Source: Rhizobium sp. Root708
Lineage (GTDB): Bacteria > Pseudomonadota > Alphaproteobacteria > Rhizobiales > Rhizobiaceae
Direction of reading: 5' to 3'
Length of the DNA stretch: 64,000 nucleotides
Assembly: GCF_001429725.1 (NCBI RefSeq)
Contig: NZ_LMHV01000001.1
Coordinates: 310,001-374,000, forward strand
Shown here: positions 46,428-55,730 of the stretch, piece by piece
How positions within the stretch are numbered: position 1 is the first letter of the stretch
Layout of the letters: each line of letters starts with the position of its first letter
Translations under genes and position numbers: made by a program
Notes under the pieces: generated by a model
What the model was told of the DNA's origin: nothing
The model's input: the letters and a program-made list of their open reading frames with translations, nothing else
Database searches by the model: none

Positions 46428-47359
46428 TGTCCGCTTTCCTTGGGGTCGAGTGCATCCCGAAGTCCATCGCCGAGCAGGTTGAACCCGAGGCTGACCACCA
46501 GGATCGCGATGCCGGGCATGGCAGCGACCCACCATTGATCGAGAATGAATCGCCGTCCCGAGGCGATCATCGCGCCCCATTCCGGCAGCGGCGGCTGTGC
46601 CCCAAGGCCAAGGAACCCGAGGCCGGCTGCGGTCAGAATAATCCCGGCCATGTCGAGCGTGACGCGAACAATCAGGGAGGACATGCAGAGCGGCATCACG
46701 TGGCGCACGATGATGCGTAGCGGCGAGGCGCCCATCAACCGGACCGCCGCGATAAAGTCCGACCGGCGAACCGTCAGCGTTTCCGCGCGAGCAATACGCG
46801 CATAGGGCGGCCAGGATGTGATGGCGATGGCGATGATCGCATTCTGGATACCCGGGCCGAGTGCGGCAACGAAGGCAAGGGCCAGAACCAGCTTCGGAAA
46901 CGCCAGGAAGATATCGGTAATGCGCATGAGAACCGCATCGACCCAACCACCGGCGTAGCCGGACACCGTGCCGATAATCAGCCCGATCGGTGCGGAGATG
47001 ATCGCCACCAGCACGACGACGAGAAGCGTCAGGCGCGAACCGTAAACCAGGCGCGAGAAGATGTCGCGGCCCTGGTCGTCCGTGCCGAGGATATAGCCTT
47101 CGGTGCCGGGCGGCAGCAGCCGGGCATTCTTGAGATCGCCGATAACAGGGGAGTGGGTTGCGAGCAGATTGGCAAACGCGGCGATCAGAAGCAGCGCGAT
47201 GATGATCACCAGGCCAACGACTGCGAGGCGGTTTGCGGTGAATTGCCGCCACGTTACATAAGCTCGACCCAAGCGGGCCTGTCTCCGGGACTGCGGCCGA
47301 TCGGACAGCAGCCACTCGCGGCGGCTCATCGGTGCAGATTGCTGAGCGGGTGCGGTCAT
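46424..47359 (-). CDS. Peptide ABC transporter permease, DppC/OppC type (311 aa)
   Basis: Inner-membrane subunit with an N-terminal OppC segment (WRQFTANRLAVVGLVIIIALLLIAAFANLLA) and five further helices. The EAA loop region is RAETLTVRRSDFIAAVRLMGASPLRIIVRHVMPL. PPGTEGYILGTDDQGRDIFSRLVYGSRLTL is the family signature after the first periplasmic loop. It overlaps the DppB-type stop by four bases. Confidence 0.94.
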   Translation of the reverse strand: MTAPAQQSAPMSRREWLLSDRPQSRRQARLGRAYVTWRQFTANRLAVVGLVIIIALLLIAAFANLLATHSPVIGDLKNARLLPPGTEGYILGTDDQGRDIFSRLVYGSRLTLLVVVLVAIISAPIGLIIGTVSGYAGGWVDAVLMRITDIFLAFPKLVLALAFVAALGPGIQNAIIAIAITSWPPYARIARAETLTVRRSDFIAAVRLMGASPLRIIVRHVMPLCMSSLIVRVTLDMAGIILTAAGLGFLGLGAQPPLPEWGAMIASGRRFILDQWWVAAMPGIAILVVSLGFNLLGDGLRDALDPKESGQ

Positions 47360-48423
47360 CGGCTACGCGTCCTGGGATCGAGAGTGCGGTAGAGAAGGTC
47401 GGACACGAGGTTGATCCCGATGAAGACGGTACCGATGACGATCGTTCCGCCGAGGACGGCGTTCATGTCGGCGTTCTGCAGGGAATTGGTGATGTAGAGG
47501 CCAATCCCGGGCCAGGAGAACACGGTCTCTGTCAAAACCGAGCCTTCCAAAAGTCCGGCATAGGACAGGGCGATGACGGTGACGAGCGGCACCGCGGCGT
47601 TGCGAAGCGCATGGCCCCAGATCACCCGGGTTTCCGACAGGCCCTTGGCGCGCGCGGCCACGACATATTCCTGGCTGAGTTCGTTCAGCATGAAGCTGCG
47701 GGTCATGCGGCTGATATAAGCGAGCGAGAAATAGCCGAGCAACGAGGCCGGCAGGATGATGTGGCGGAAGACGTCGTAGAAGACATCCCATTGCCCCTGC
47801 ATGGCGCTGTCGAGCAGATAGAAGCCGGTCACCGGCGTGAAAGTATACTCGAAAACGATGTCGATGCGGCCGGGGAAGGCCACCCAGCGCAGCTTGGCGT
47901 AAAAGATCACCAGCGAGATCAGCGACAACCAGAAGATCGGCACCGAATAGCCGATCAGGCCGATCACGCGGACGATCTGGTCGGCGAAGCTGCCGCGCTT
48001 GACGGCTGCGAGCACGCCGAGCGGCACGCCGATCACCGAGCCGATGATGGTCCCGAGCGTGGCGAGTTCGATCGTCGCCGGGAAGACGCGCTTGATATCG
48101 ACCATGACGGGATTGGTGGTCAGCACCGAGGTTCCGAAATCGCCGGCCAGGATGCCTTTGAGGTAGATGTAGAACTGTTGGTAGAGCGGCAGGTCAAAGC
48201 CCATTTCGCGCCGCACGCGCTCGACCACATGGGCCGGAGCGCGGTCGCCTAGGATGGCCAGAACCGGATCGATCGGCACGACACGGCCGATGAAGAAGGT
48301 AACGGCGAGAAGGCCGAGATAGGTGGTGACGGCAGCGACAAGAAAGCGCCCGACAGCCTTTGCAATGGGAAGAGCACGGCCGGGTTTCGGCCGTGCTTCC
48401 GTCGTTGGTTCGACTATGCTCAA
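47356..48423 (-). CDS. Peptide ABC transporter permease, DppB/OppB type (355 aa)
   Basis: First permease: an N-terminal helix VTTYLGLLAVTFFIGRVVPIDPVLAILG (the OppB 'R-x-x-PGDP'-like start), further helices and the EAA loop YVVAARAKGLSETRVIWGHALRNAAVPLVTV. Ends ...NLVSDLLYRTLDPRTR, the usual DppB ending. A ~25-residue N-terminal extension precedes the first helix. Eighteen bases after the binding protein gene. Confidence 0.94.
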   Translation of the reverse strand: MSIVEPTTEARPKPGRALPIAKAVGRFLVAAVTTYLGLLAVTFFIGRVVPIDPVLAILGDRAPAHVVERVRREMGFDLPLYQQFYIYLKGILAGDFGTSVLTTNPVMVDIKRVFPATIELATLGTIIGSVIGVPLGVLAAVKRGSFADQIVRVIGLIGYSVPIFWLSLISLVIFYAKLRWVAFPGRIDIVFEYTFTPVTGFYLLDSAMQGQWDVFYDVFRHIILPASLLGYFSLAYISRMTRSFMLNELSQEYVVAARAKGLSETRVIWGHALRNAAVPLVTVIALSYAGLLEGSVLTETVFSWPGIGLYITNSLQNADMNAVLGGTIVIGTVFIGINLVSDLLYRTLDPRTRSR

Positions 48424-48441
48424 TGGATCAGTCCTGCCTGA

Positions 48442-50085
48442 TCATTCCTTGCCGATCGGGCCGACGTAGTTGGTGTCGAAGCTCGGTCCAAGCTTGAAGT
48501 TCGTCACGCCCTTGCGGTAGCCGGCAACTTCGGTCTGCTGGAAGATAAAGACGAAAGGGCTGTTGGCCAGGTACTTCCTCTGAATGTCCTGATACATCGC
48601 CGCACGCTTGTCGTTGTCGCGCTCCAGCAGGGCTGCCTTGGCTTCCTTGTCCAGCTCAGGTGCTTCGAAGGTGTTGCGCCAAGCGAGCGTCTTCACCGTG
48701 CCGGCGTCCGAGTTGTCGGGGTTGGACGTAAAGGTGTCGGCGTTGGAGTTCGGGTCGAAGTAGTCCGAACCCCACTGGCCGATGTAGATGTCGTGCGTGC
48801 GGGCGCGGAACTTGGTCAGCGTCTGCTTGCCGTCGCCGGGGATGATGTCCATCTTGATGCCGGCCTGGGCGACCGACTGCTGGATGGATTCGGCGATACC
48901 GGTGACCGGCTGCGTGTTGCGGACGTCGATCGTGACCGAGAAGCCGTCCTTCAGGCCGGCCTTGGCAAGCAGCTCCTTTGCCTTGGCGACATCGAGCTTG
49001 TAGGGGTTCTCGTCGAGAGCGCCGAGCTGGCCCTTCGGCAGGAAGGTCTGGTGGATCTCGCCGATACCCTTGATCAGCGTCGAGCCGATGGCGTCGTAAT
49101 CGACGAGGTACTTGAAGGCTTCCTGGACTTCCGGCTTCTTCAGGTTCTCGTTCTTGGAGTTCAGACTGATGAAGTAGACGGTGCCCTTCGGCGCGCTTTC
49201 GCTGGCAAGGTCGGCGTTCTTCGCGACAGCGTCGAGGTCACCCGGCTCAAGATTGCGGGCAATGTCGATGTCGCCGGCTTCAAGCGCCAGGCGCTGCGCC
49301 GAGCTTTCCTTCATGAAGCGATAGATGACGCGATTGAGCTTGGCCTTCTCGCCATAGTAGTTGTCGTTGCGCTCGAGCACGACGACTTCGTTCGCACGCC
49401 ATTCGCGCAGCTTGAAGGCGCCGGAGCCGGCGTAGCCGGTCTTCAGCCAATCGTTGCCGAAGTCGTTGTCATACTTGTAGTCAGCCGACGGTGTGATCGG
49501 CTTGACGTGGTCGAGCACCAGTTTCTTGTCGACGACGGAGGCAACCGTTGCCGTGAGGCAGTTCAGTACGAAGCTCGGCGCGTAGGGCTTGTCGACGGTG
49601 AAGGTGAAGGTGTTCTCGTCGGTCGCCTTGGCCTTCTCGTTGACGTTGTCGCCGGATATGCCGAACTGGGTGATGATGAAGGCGGGGCTCTTGTCGAGCT
49701 TGACGGCGCGCTCGAACGACCACGCCACATCTTCTGCGGTGATCGGGTTGCCCGATGCGAACTTGAGGCCAGACTTCAGCTTGAAAGTGTAGGTGAGGCC
49801 GTCATCCGACACCGTCCAGCTATCTGCCAGGTCTCCCTTGACCTTGGACGTGTCGGCCATGTCGAGACGAACGAGAAGGCTATAGGTGTTGCTCGTCACT
49901 TCTGCCGTCGACAGCTCGAAAGCCTCGCCCGGATCCATGGTGATAATGTCGTCGATCGCGAAGCCTTCGACCAGCGTGTCTTTCGGCGTTTCGGCGAAAG
50001 CTGCAGGAGCGGCGATCATGAGGATCGACAAGGCGGCGCTTGCGGAAAGCGCCCGGAAACTGCGGTTAAATTTGGTCATGATCAT
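48442..50085 (-). CDS. Peptide ABC transporter substrate-binding protein, family 5 (547 aa)
   Basis: Periplasmic receptor of the importer. Signal peptide MIMTKFNRSFRALSASAALSILMIAAPAAFA, then a SBP_bac_5 domain: FAIDDIITMDPGEAFELSTAEVTSNTYS, LADSWTVSDDGLTYTFKLKSGLKFASGNPITAEDVAWSFERA (the family signature), GSGAFKLREWRANEVVVLERNDNYYG and EAFKYLVDYDAIG. The start at 50085 is backed by AGGGGAAC. Ligand class is peptides, opines or related; the adjacent dipeptidase argues for small peptides. Confidence 0.93.
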   Translation of the reverse strand: MIMTKFNRSFRALSASAALSILMIAAPAAFAETPKDTLVEGFAIDDIITMDPGEAFELSTAEVTSNTYSLLVRLDMADTSKVKGDLADSWTVSDDGLTYTFKLKSGLKFASGNPITAEDVAWSFERAVKLDKSPAFIITQFGISGDNVNEKAKATDENTFTFTVDKPYAPSFVLNCLTATVASVVDKKLVLDHVKPITPSADYKYDNDFGNDWLKTGYAGSGAFKLREWRANEVVVLERNDNYYGEKAKLNRVIYRFMKESSAQRLALEAGDIDIARNLEPGDLDAVAKNADLASESAPKGTVYFISLNSKNENLKKPEVQEAFKYLVDYDAIGSTLIKGIGEIHQTFLPKGQLGALDENPYKLDVAKAKELLAKAGLKDGFSVTIDVRNTQPVTGIAESIQQSVAQAGIKMDIIPGDGKQTLTKFRARTHDIYIGQWGSDYFDPNSNADTFTSNPDNSDAGTVKTLAWRNTFEAPELDKEAKAALLERDNDKRAAMYQDIQRKYLANSPFVFIFQQTEVAGYRKGVTNFKLGPSFDTNYVGPIGKE

Positions 50086-50138
50086 GGTTTTGTTCCCCTG
50101 TGCTCTAATTGAAAATAAATATGCTTGGCTTCGGCGCC

Positions 50139-51188
50139 CTATTCTCCCCACGCCGAACCCAGGATTCTCAGCCAGTTCCCGCTGGCTAATTTCTCAAGAT
50201 CCTCACCACCATATCCAGCGCGCTTCAACGCGGCAATCAGGTTCTGATTGCCGGCGGCATCGCCGATTTCATCAGGAATTGTCGCGCCATCGAAATCCGA
50301 ACCGAGAGAGACGCAATCGATACCGACACGCTCCACCAAATAGTCGATATGACGGATCATATCGCTGAGCGGCGTGTCGCCGTCGGACCGGCCATCCTTG
50401 CGGAGCATGGCGGTCGCATAATTTACGCCGACAAGGCCCTTGCTTTCTCTGATCGCTTCAAGCTGCTTGTCGGTGAGATTGCGTGCGACCGGCGTCAGCG
50501 CGTGAGCATTGGAGTGGCTGGTCACCAGTGGCTGGTCCGTGGTCTTGGCGACATCCCAGAAACCCTTTTCCGTGATGTGCGCCAGATCGATCATGATCCC
50601 AAGACGGTTGCACTCGCGCACCAGCGCAAAGCCGGCGTCCGTCAGACCCGGCGCCGTATCCGGCGACATCGGAAACGCGAACGGTACGCCATGTCCGAAA
50701 ATGTTGTGCCGGCTCCAGACCGGTCCAAGCGACCTCAGTCCCGCGGCATAGAAAACCTCAAGCGCGGCAAGATCGGCCCCGATCGCCTCGCAGCCTTCCA
50801 TGTGCATGACGGCGGCAAAGACCTGATCCGACATCGCTTGCCGGATTTCCTCGACGGTGCGGCACAACCGCCATGCGCCGGCCCGATCGAGGCGAAGCGC
50901 GATCGCTGCCATTTCGGTGGCAATTTTCAGCGAGGAAAGCGGCTCCAGGGGCGCTGCAAGCCGTGTCACATAGTGACCGTTCTTGTCGGGATCGGCAAAA
51001 ACCAGATCGCCCGAAGGCACGTAGATTGCGCACAAGCCACCGGCCAGTCCGCCCTTCTTTGCCCGCGGGCCGTCGATGTGCCCGGTATCGGTGCCGTTGG
51101 AAAATTCGGCGACGGGATCGCCGCCTTCCCGTTCATGTGTCCAAAGCCGAAGAAGAACGTCGTTGTGACCGTCGAATACGAATTGCAT
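50139..51188 (-). CDS. Membrane dipeptidase-type metallopeptidase, M19 family (349 aa)
   Basis: Binuclear zinc dipeptidase (renal dipeptidase family). Metal ligands visible: H-x-D in FVFDGHNDVLLRLW near the N-terminus, Glu in MHMEGCEAIG, two His regions in IMIDLAHITEKGFWDV and VTSHSNAHALTPVARN, and Asp in VSLGSDFDGATIPDE. No signal peptide, so it probably acts in the cytosol on dipeptides delivered by the ABC transporter encoded next in the operon. The start at 51188 has AGGAACAGCA upstream; a longer frame to 51257 lacks this. Family members hydrolyse many dipeptides, some with D-residues. Confidence 0.92.
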   Translation of the reverse strand: MQFVFDGHNDVLLRLWTHEREGGDPVAEFSNGTDTGHIDGPRAKKGGLAGGLCAIYVPSGDLVFADPDKNGHYVTRLAAPLEPLSSLKIATEMAAIALRLDRAGAWRLCRTVEEIRQAMSDQVFAAVMHMEGCEAIGADLAALEVFYAAGLRSLGPVWSRHNIFGHGVPFAFPMSPDTAPGLTDAGFALVRECNRLGIMIDLAHITEKGFWDVAKTTDQPLVTSHSNAHALTPVARNLTDKQLEAIRESKGLVGVNYATAMLRKDGRSDGDTPLSDMIRHIDYLVERVGIDCVSLGSDFDGATIPDEIGDAAGNQNLIAALKRAGYGGEDLEKLASGNWLRILGSAWGE

Positions 51189-51449
51189 TGCTGTTCCTGT
51201 GTGCCCGGGCGGGCGATACGAAGCCGGCAGAATAGAAAAGCTGAAAAAATACGCCACCCCTTTTTTGAGAAATTTTTTCAGCGTGATAGCCCGGAACTAC
51301 CTGCCGCCGCGCGCAGATCGAAGGGCCGTCTAAATCAACGGCAAACGGCGAAGAAAATAAGCAGGGGTATGTTGCTGTGCGTCGTTAAAACAGAGCGCGC
51401 GCACCCTATATCTGCTGCCGCAGCCCCCCGGCATCTCATGGAGACACAA

Positions 51450-51959
51450 ATGCCTATTTCGATGTATCGCCTCACGGTCCCCTTGTTCCAAAGAGGCCTG
51501 ACCATTCTAGGAGCCTATCTGGACAAGGCGGAAAGCCATGCCGCCGAAAAAGGCATCGCATCTTCCGACCTAGTAGCGGCGCGTCTCGCGCCCGACATGC
51601 TGCCGTTTTCCGGTCAGTTCCAACGTGCAACCGACAGCGCCAAACTCGCGATCGCACGCCTGACGGCAACCGATGCGCCGAAGTTCGAGGATAACGAGAC
51701 CACGATCGGCGATCTCCGCGAGCGTCTCGCGAAGACCAATTCCTACCTCGCGACGATTGCGCCGGGCGCGCTCGAAGGTACCGAAACCAACGAGGTCACG
51801 ATCGCCCCTGGCGGCAACAAGTTCACCTTCCGTGGCGACGAGTATCTGGCGACTTTTGCCCTGCCCAACTTCTATTTTCACATTTCTATGGCACACGCCA
51901 TTCTGCGAAATCAGGGCGTTGCCGTCGGCAAAATGGACTACCTCGGCCGCTTCGCTTGA
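51450..51959 (+). CDS. DUF1993 family protein (169 aa)
   Basis: MPISMYRLTVPLFQRGLTILGAYLDKAESHAAEKG at the start, RLAPDMLPFSGQFQRATDSAKLAIARLT in the middle and ATFALPNFYFHISMAHAILRNQGV near the end are the conserved blocks of DUF1993, a four-helix DinB-like fold. The last block contains the H-x3-H type histidines (FHISMAH) that could bind a metal. Function unknown. The ATG at 51450 follows GGAGACACAA; a start 12 bases earlier would put that sequence inside the gene. It converges with the sulfatase-type gene, four bases apart. Confidence 0.88.
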   Translation: MPISMYRLTVPLFQRGLTILGAYLDKAESHAAEKGIASSDLVAARLAPDMLPFSGQFQRATDSAKLAIARLTATDAPKFEDNETTIGDLRERLAKTNSYLATIAPGALEGTETNEVTIAPGGNKFTFRGDEYLATFALPNFYFHISMAHAILRNQGVAVGKMDYLGRFA

Positions 51960-51963
51960 GCGT

Positions 51964-53484
51964 TCAGGGCCGGACGGTCACCGGCCCTGCTTCCGTCAGC
52001 TCGGTGTATGCAAGTGTCTGGTCCAGATGGCGGGCTCGCAGCGAAAGCAGCTTCTCCGCATAGGCCAGGCGCACCGGCGCGTAAGCGGCCTCCCCAGCGA
52101 CGTTGTTGAGCTCAATCGGATCCTTCGCGAGGTCGAAGAGCAGCGGCGGCAAGGCAGCAAAATGCACGAACTTGAACTGCGCGTCCCTGATGACAGCAAG
52201 ATTGCATTCATTGGAACGAAGGCCGAAATGATCTTCGGCGGTCCGATGAACGACGTCGCGGAAATCAAACTCCCAGAAAGCCGCATCGCGCCAAGATGAG
52301 TTCGCACCATTTGAAACGAATGGCATGAGCGAGCGGCCATCCAGCCAATTGCCCGGCACAAGACCTAAGCGCTCGCAGAGTGTCGGAAAGATATCGGCCG
52401 CACTTGTAAACGCCTGGACGGGCGTTCCGATCGCCTTCATTTGGGGGTCGCGGATAACAAGCGGGATGTGATAGCTGTCGTCAAAGTAGCCGCCTTTGCC
52501 CAGCGCCCAGTGATCGCCTGCCATTTCCGCGTGATCCGACGTGAATATGACGAGTGTATTGTCCCATGCCTCGGACTGCTTGAGAGCGTTCCAAATCCGG
52601 CCAAGCTGTGCGTCCACTTCGCCGATCATGCCATAGTAGATTGCGCGGATGGCTTCGAATTGGTTCGCGTTCCAATCGCTGACCGAACCCGAAGCGCCAT
52701 AGACGAAGCTGCCTTGTTCCATCCTCGGCATCGCATAGGCGAGATAGGGATGCTGTCGTTCCTCCGTCTCGCGATCGGCCGCCCTGCAAAAGCCCGGCCC
52801 ATCTTCCGGTGCGTACATATCGTTGTAGGGCGCCGGCACCGAAAAAGGCGGGTGGGGACGCAGGAAGGAAACATGCGCGAACCACGGCCGGTCCTGCTCA
52901 CCCACCCAGCGAATGAACTCGCCCGCAAGGAAGGCCGTCTGCGTCTCGTCTTTCGAATAGGCCGTCGCCGCGTTCGATATCTGACCAGGAGTGGCTCCGA
53001 CCGGAACGTGGACGTTCCGATCGCGGGCATCGGCATGGCCGCGTTCGCGCAGCCAGGAAAGCCATTGTTTTTCATGTTCGGGCAGCAGCTGCCGCGCGGT
53101 GAAACCCGGCAGAAGACCTTCGTAGGTCGTCAAATGCGGATCCCCGGGAGCGAGCTCCCTGGGATCCGGTGCCGTATCGGTATATCCGAACAGCGTCGGC
53201 TCGTATCCGGCGCGTCGCGCCGCCAAAGCCAGATTGTCAAACCGGGCATCGAGAGGCGAACCATTGCGGCAAACGCGATGATTCATCTGGTAGAGGCCGG
53301 TGTAGAGCGTCGCACGCGCCGGTGAGCAGGGGGCTGCGCCCGCATAATGGCTTGCGAACAACGTGCCCTCGGCGGCAAGGGCATCCACGTTCGGCGTCTT
53401 CACGCAAGGATGCCCAACCGCGGAAAGGCAGTCGCCACGCCACTGATCGGCCGTGATCAGAAGAACATTGGGCCTGTTGCTCAT
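51964..53484 (-). CDS. Phosphonate monoester hydrolase/arylsulfatase of the alkaline phosphatase superfamily (506 aa)
   Basis: Hydrolyses sulfate, phosphate di- or phosphonate monoesters using a formylglycine. NVLLITADQWRGD supplies the N-terminal metal Asp. APCSPARATLYTG carries the sulfatase signature C-x-P-x-R, with Cys53 as the residue to be converted. IIFTSDHAEMAGDHWALGKGGYF holds the C-terminal metal Asp/His. The C-terminal segment DWR-like SWRDAAFWEFDFRD...FKFVHFAALPPLLFDLAKDP closely resembles the phosphonate monoester hydrolase of Rhizobium (PMH), so I prefer this to choline sulfatase. 506 residues fits PMH (about 514). The formylglycine-generating enzyme is not in the window. Twelve bases downstream of galE on the same strand. 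Confidence 0.87.
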   Translation of the reverse strand: MSNRPNVLLITADQWRGDCLSAVGHPCVKTPNVDALAAEGTLFASHYAGAAPCSPARATLYTGLYQMNHRVCRNGSPLDARFDNLALAARRAGYEPTLFGYTDTAPDPRELAPGDPHLTTYEGLLPGFTARQLLPEHEKQWLSWLRERGHADARDRNVHVPVGATPGQISNAATAYSKDETQTAFLAGEFIRWVGEQDRPWFAHVSFLRPHPPFSVPAPYNDMYAPEDGPGFCRAADRETEERQHPYLAYAMPRMEQGSFVYGASGSVSDWNANQFEAIRAIYYGMIGEVDAQLGRIWNALKQSEAWDNTLVIFTSDHAEMAGDHWALGKGGYFDDSYHIPLVIRDPQMKAIGTPVQAFTSAADIFPTLCERLGLVPGNWLDGRSLMPFVSNGANSSWRDAAFWEFDFRDVVHRTAEDHFGLRSNECNLAVIRDAQFKFVHFAALPPLLFDLAKDPIELNNVAGEAAYAPVRLAYAEKLLSLRARHLDQTLAYTELTEAGPVTVRP

Positions 53485-53496
53485 GGCGTGCCGCGC

Positions 53497-54480
53497 TCAG
53501 TGATGGTTTGACTTTGAATGCCAGTTCCAGGCGGAACGGATGATCTGGGAGAGATCATGCTTCGGCACCCAGCCCAGGACTTCGCGCGCCTTGTCGTTGT
53601 TGGCAACGAGAGTGGTCGAGTCTCCCTCACGCCGACCGACATATTCGACAGGGAAGGGACGTTCCGACACCTCTTCGATAGCCGACAACAATTCCTTCAC
53701 CGTCGTGCCCGTGCCCGTGCCGAGATTGAGTGCGATGGACTCCCCGTCCCTCAACAGATACTCGACGGCACGCACATGCGCATCGGCAAGATCGAGCACA
53801 TGGATGTAGTCACGCACACAGGTTCCGTCACGCGTATCGTAATCGCTGCCGAAGACCTTGAAGCCCTGGCGGCGGCCCAGTGCAGCATCGATTGCCAGGG
53901 GTATCGCGTGGGTTTCAGGCTGATGCCATTCGCCGATGCGCCCCTCGAAATCGGCGCCGGCAGCATTGAAGTACCGCAAGATCACCGATTGGAAGCCGGT
54001 GTACTGGGCATAATCGGACAGAGCCTGTTCGACGATATGCTTCGTTCGGCCGTAAGGATTGATTGGAACCTGCTGGTGGCTCTCATCCAGCGGCACCGTC
54101 TGCGGCAGGCCGTAGGTGGCGCAGGTCGACGAGAAAACGAAAGCCTTGATGCCGGCATTCTGCGCGGCCGCAAGCAAGGTCAGCGTTCCGACGACGTTGT
54201 TCTCGTAGAATGCGACCGGGTCCTTGACCGACTCGCCGACTTCAATAAGCGCCGCGAAATGCAAAATGGCTGCGGGCTTATGCTTTGCGAGAACCTCGTC
54301 AAGCCGCGCCCTGTCGCGAATATCGCCCTCTTCAACGGCCCCCCATTTCACGAACTCGCGGTGCCCATTCGAGAAATTGTCGAATACGACGGGCACGAAG
54401 CCCTTGTTGGCGAGATCCAGACACGTGTGCGAGCCGATATAACCGGCTCCCCCGACGACCAAAACAGTTTCACCTGCCAT
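53497..54480 (-). CDS. galE: UDP-glucose 4-epimerase (327 aa)
   Basis: Interconverts UDP-glucose and UDP-galactose; in rhizobia (as exoB) it supplies galactose for exopolysaccharide and lipopolysaccharide. Short-chain dehydrogenase fold: VLVVGGAGYIGSHT (NAD-binding GxxGxxG) at residues 6-19, ILHFAALIEVGESV, FSSTCATYG (catalytic Ser/Thr region), NPYGRTKHIVE (Y-x3-K), and the C-terminal GTGTTVKELLSAIEEVSERPFPVEYVGRREGD. Slightly short for the family (338), normal for rhizobial ExoB. The PMH-like gene follows after 12 bp. Confidence 0.95.
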   Translation of the reverse strand: MAGETVLVVGGAGYIGSHTCLDLANKGFVPVVFDNFSNGHREFVKWGAVEEGDIRDRARLDEVLAKHKPAAILHFAALIEVGESVKDPVAFYENNVVGTLTLLAAAQNAGIKAFVFSSTCATYGLPQTVPLDESHQQVPINPYGRTKHIVEQALSDYAQYTGFQSVILRYFNAAGADFEGRIGEWHQPETHAIPLAIDAALGRRQGFKVFGSDYDTRDGTCVRDYIHVLDLADAHVRAVEYLLRDGESIALNLGTGTGTTVKELLSAIEEVSERPFPVEYVGRREGDSTTLVANNDKAREVLGWVPKHDLSQIIRSAWNWHSKSNHH

Positions 54481-54806
54481 GCACCACCTTCTGTTGTTGC
54501 GACGAACAAATGAGATTTAGGCGAAGGAGATGGCGAGAAAAAGAAAAAAGATGCCATTTCGGATACGCGCGATATCTCGCGGTTTGCGAGGTTAGCAAAG
54601 TCTTCCGTCGCCATTATCCGCAGTCCCAAGGCCGGATCGGCAAAGGCGGTCAAAGCATTCACCAAACGACCAGCGCCATTTACGAAATAAAAAGCTCGGC
54701 GTCAGCGACGACTGTCGATCTATAGTTATAGCTGTGTTTGAATTTGACACTTTTAAAATGAATCATAGTTGAGCTACGTCGATTTCAACTGTCGCAGGTA
54801 CTCAAC
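54481..54806. other. 326-bp divergent intergenic region between galE and the methyltransferase gene
   Basis: Promoters of both genes are expected here. The stretch around 54530-54580 is AG-rich and the last 100 bp are AT-rich. I see no supported coding frame, repeat or recognisable operator. The apparent frame at 54285-54725 crosses the galE start and lacks a ribosome binding site. Confidence 0.5.
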
Positions 54807-55574
54807 ATGGATCGCGATGCCAGAAGGTTCATCTTCCACACACTGCAGTCAGTTAACGGTTACATCGATCCGCCGGATGCGCTGGTCTTTCTATCGCTAT
54901 TGCGCTGCCAGGCCACCGAAAATCTCGCAGGCGCCGTCGCCGAGATCGGGGTGTACTATGGACGATCCTATTTCTTACTTCGCTACATCTGCGGAAACGA
55001 CGAGGAGATTATTGCGATCGATTCTTTCGATGTCGCCGAAGGACAATACGCGGACTTTCTTGAGAACGGGCGACGCCTCGGCCTGACGGTGAACGAAGAC
55101 ACCGTCATTCAAAGCGACAGTACCGTTCTGACGGTCGGCGACATCTCGAAGAAAGTGGGCGCCGTACGCTTCTTCAGCGTCGATGGAGGTCATCTGCTCC
55201 ACCACATCGCGTCCGACAGCAAGCTGGCAGCCGGCTGCCTCGCCGATCACGGCATCATCGTATTCGACGACACGTTCAATCCCACATGGCCGGAAGTGAC
55301 TGTCGGCGTTGCCGACTTCCTGCGCCGGACCGAGGGCGCTTTTTCGCCTTTCTGCATAACGAAATACAAGACCTACGTATGCCGCACGCCTTTCCACGAC
55401 CTTTATGCTCACGCCATTGAAACCGCGGCGGATCTCGCCGTTTTCGAGCAGATCGAAATCGAGTTTCTTGGGGCAAAGGCAATTAGGCTCGAAAATCCGA
55501 TGCGGCGGCGCATTCTCCATGAACTATTGGTCAAGGCGCGACTAACCGCCCTCTCCGAGAGAGCATACCGATAG
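54807..55574 (+). CDS. Class I SAM-dependent methyltransferase-like protein (255 aa)
   Basis: Rossmann-type methyltransferase with the AdoMet loop AEIGVYYGRSYFLLRYI (E-x-G-x-x-x-G-x-S, residues 43-59), an acidic residue closing the second strand (EEIIAIDSFD), and VRFFSVDGGHLLHHIASDSKLAAGCLADHGIIVFDDTFNPTWPEV, the VDGxH...DD pattern of Methyltransf_24 proteins. In this class the last motif may bind a metal, as in hydroxylases or O-methyltransferases of cephalosporin and macrocin type. Substrate unknown; an O-methylation of a sugar or small metabolite is plausible near galE, but not shown. It ends in a weak hairpin without a U tract. Confidence 0.8.
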   Translation: MDRDARRFIFHTLQSVNGYIDPPDALVFLSLLRCQATENLAGAVAEIGVYYGRSYFLLRYICGNDEEIIAIDSFDVAEGQYADFLENGRRLGLTVNEDTVIQSDSTVLTVGDISKKVGAVRFFSVDGGHLLHHIASDSKLAAGCLADHGIIVFDDTFNPTWPEVTVGVADFLRRTEGAFSPFCITKYKTYVCRTPFHDLYAHAIETAADLAVFEQIEIEFLGAKAIRLENPMRRRILHELLVKARLTALSERAYR

Positions 55575-55730
55575 AAATTCGAGGGGGCTTGTCGGAAAAA
55601 TGCCTCGCCGAAGCGAGGCTAGTCCAAGGCTGCTTCGGGGAAAAAGAGAAGCAACGCAGCTCTTTTATTGGCACCCTATCTTTCCGCAAGCACACTTTCC
55701 GCCAATCCGGTACGCCTGCGTAAAGTTATA

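Noticed and set aside
45594..47315. 573-codon frame extending the DppD-type ATPase upstream
   Set aside because: The N-terminal half is out of frame with the permease gene and has no domain. The ATPase starts at 46427 with an ATGA overlap.
51965..51989. Terminator of the DUF1993 gene
   Set aside because: A 9-bp inverted repeat exists but it lies within the 3' coding end of the convergent hydrolase gene and has no T tract.
55601..55618. Hairpin GCCTCGC-CGAA-GCGAGGC after the methyltransferase gene
   Set aside because: A short stem not followed by a T tract; may be a processing site but not a supported terminator.
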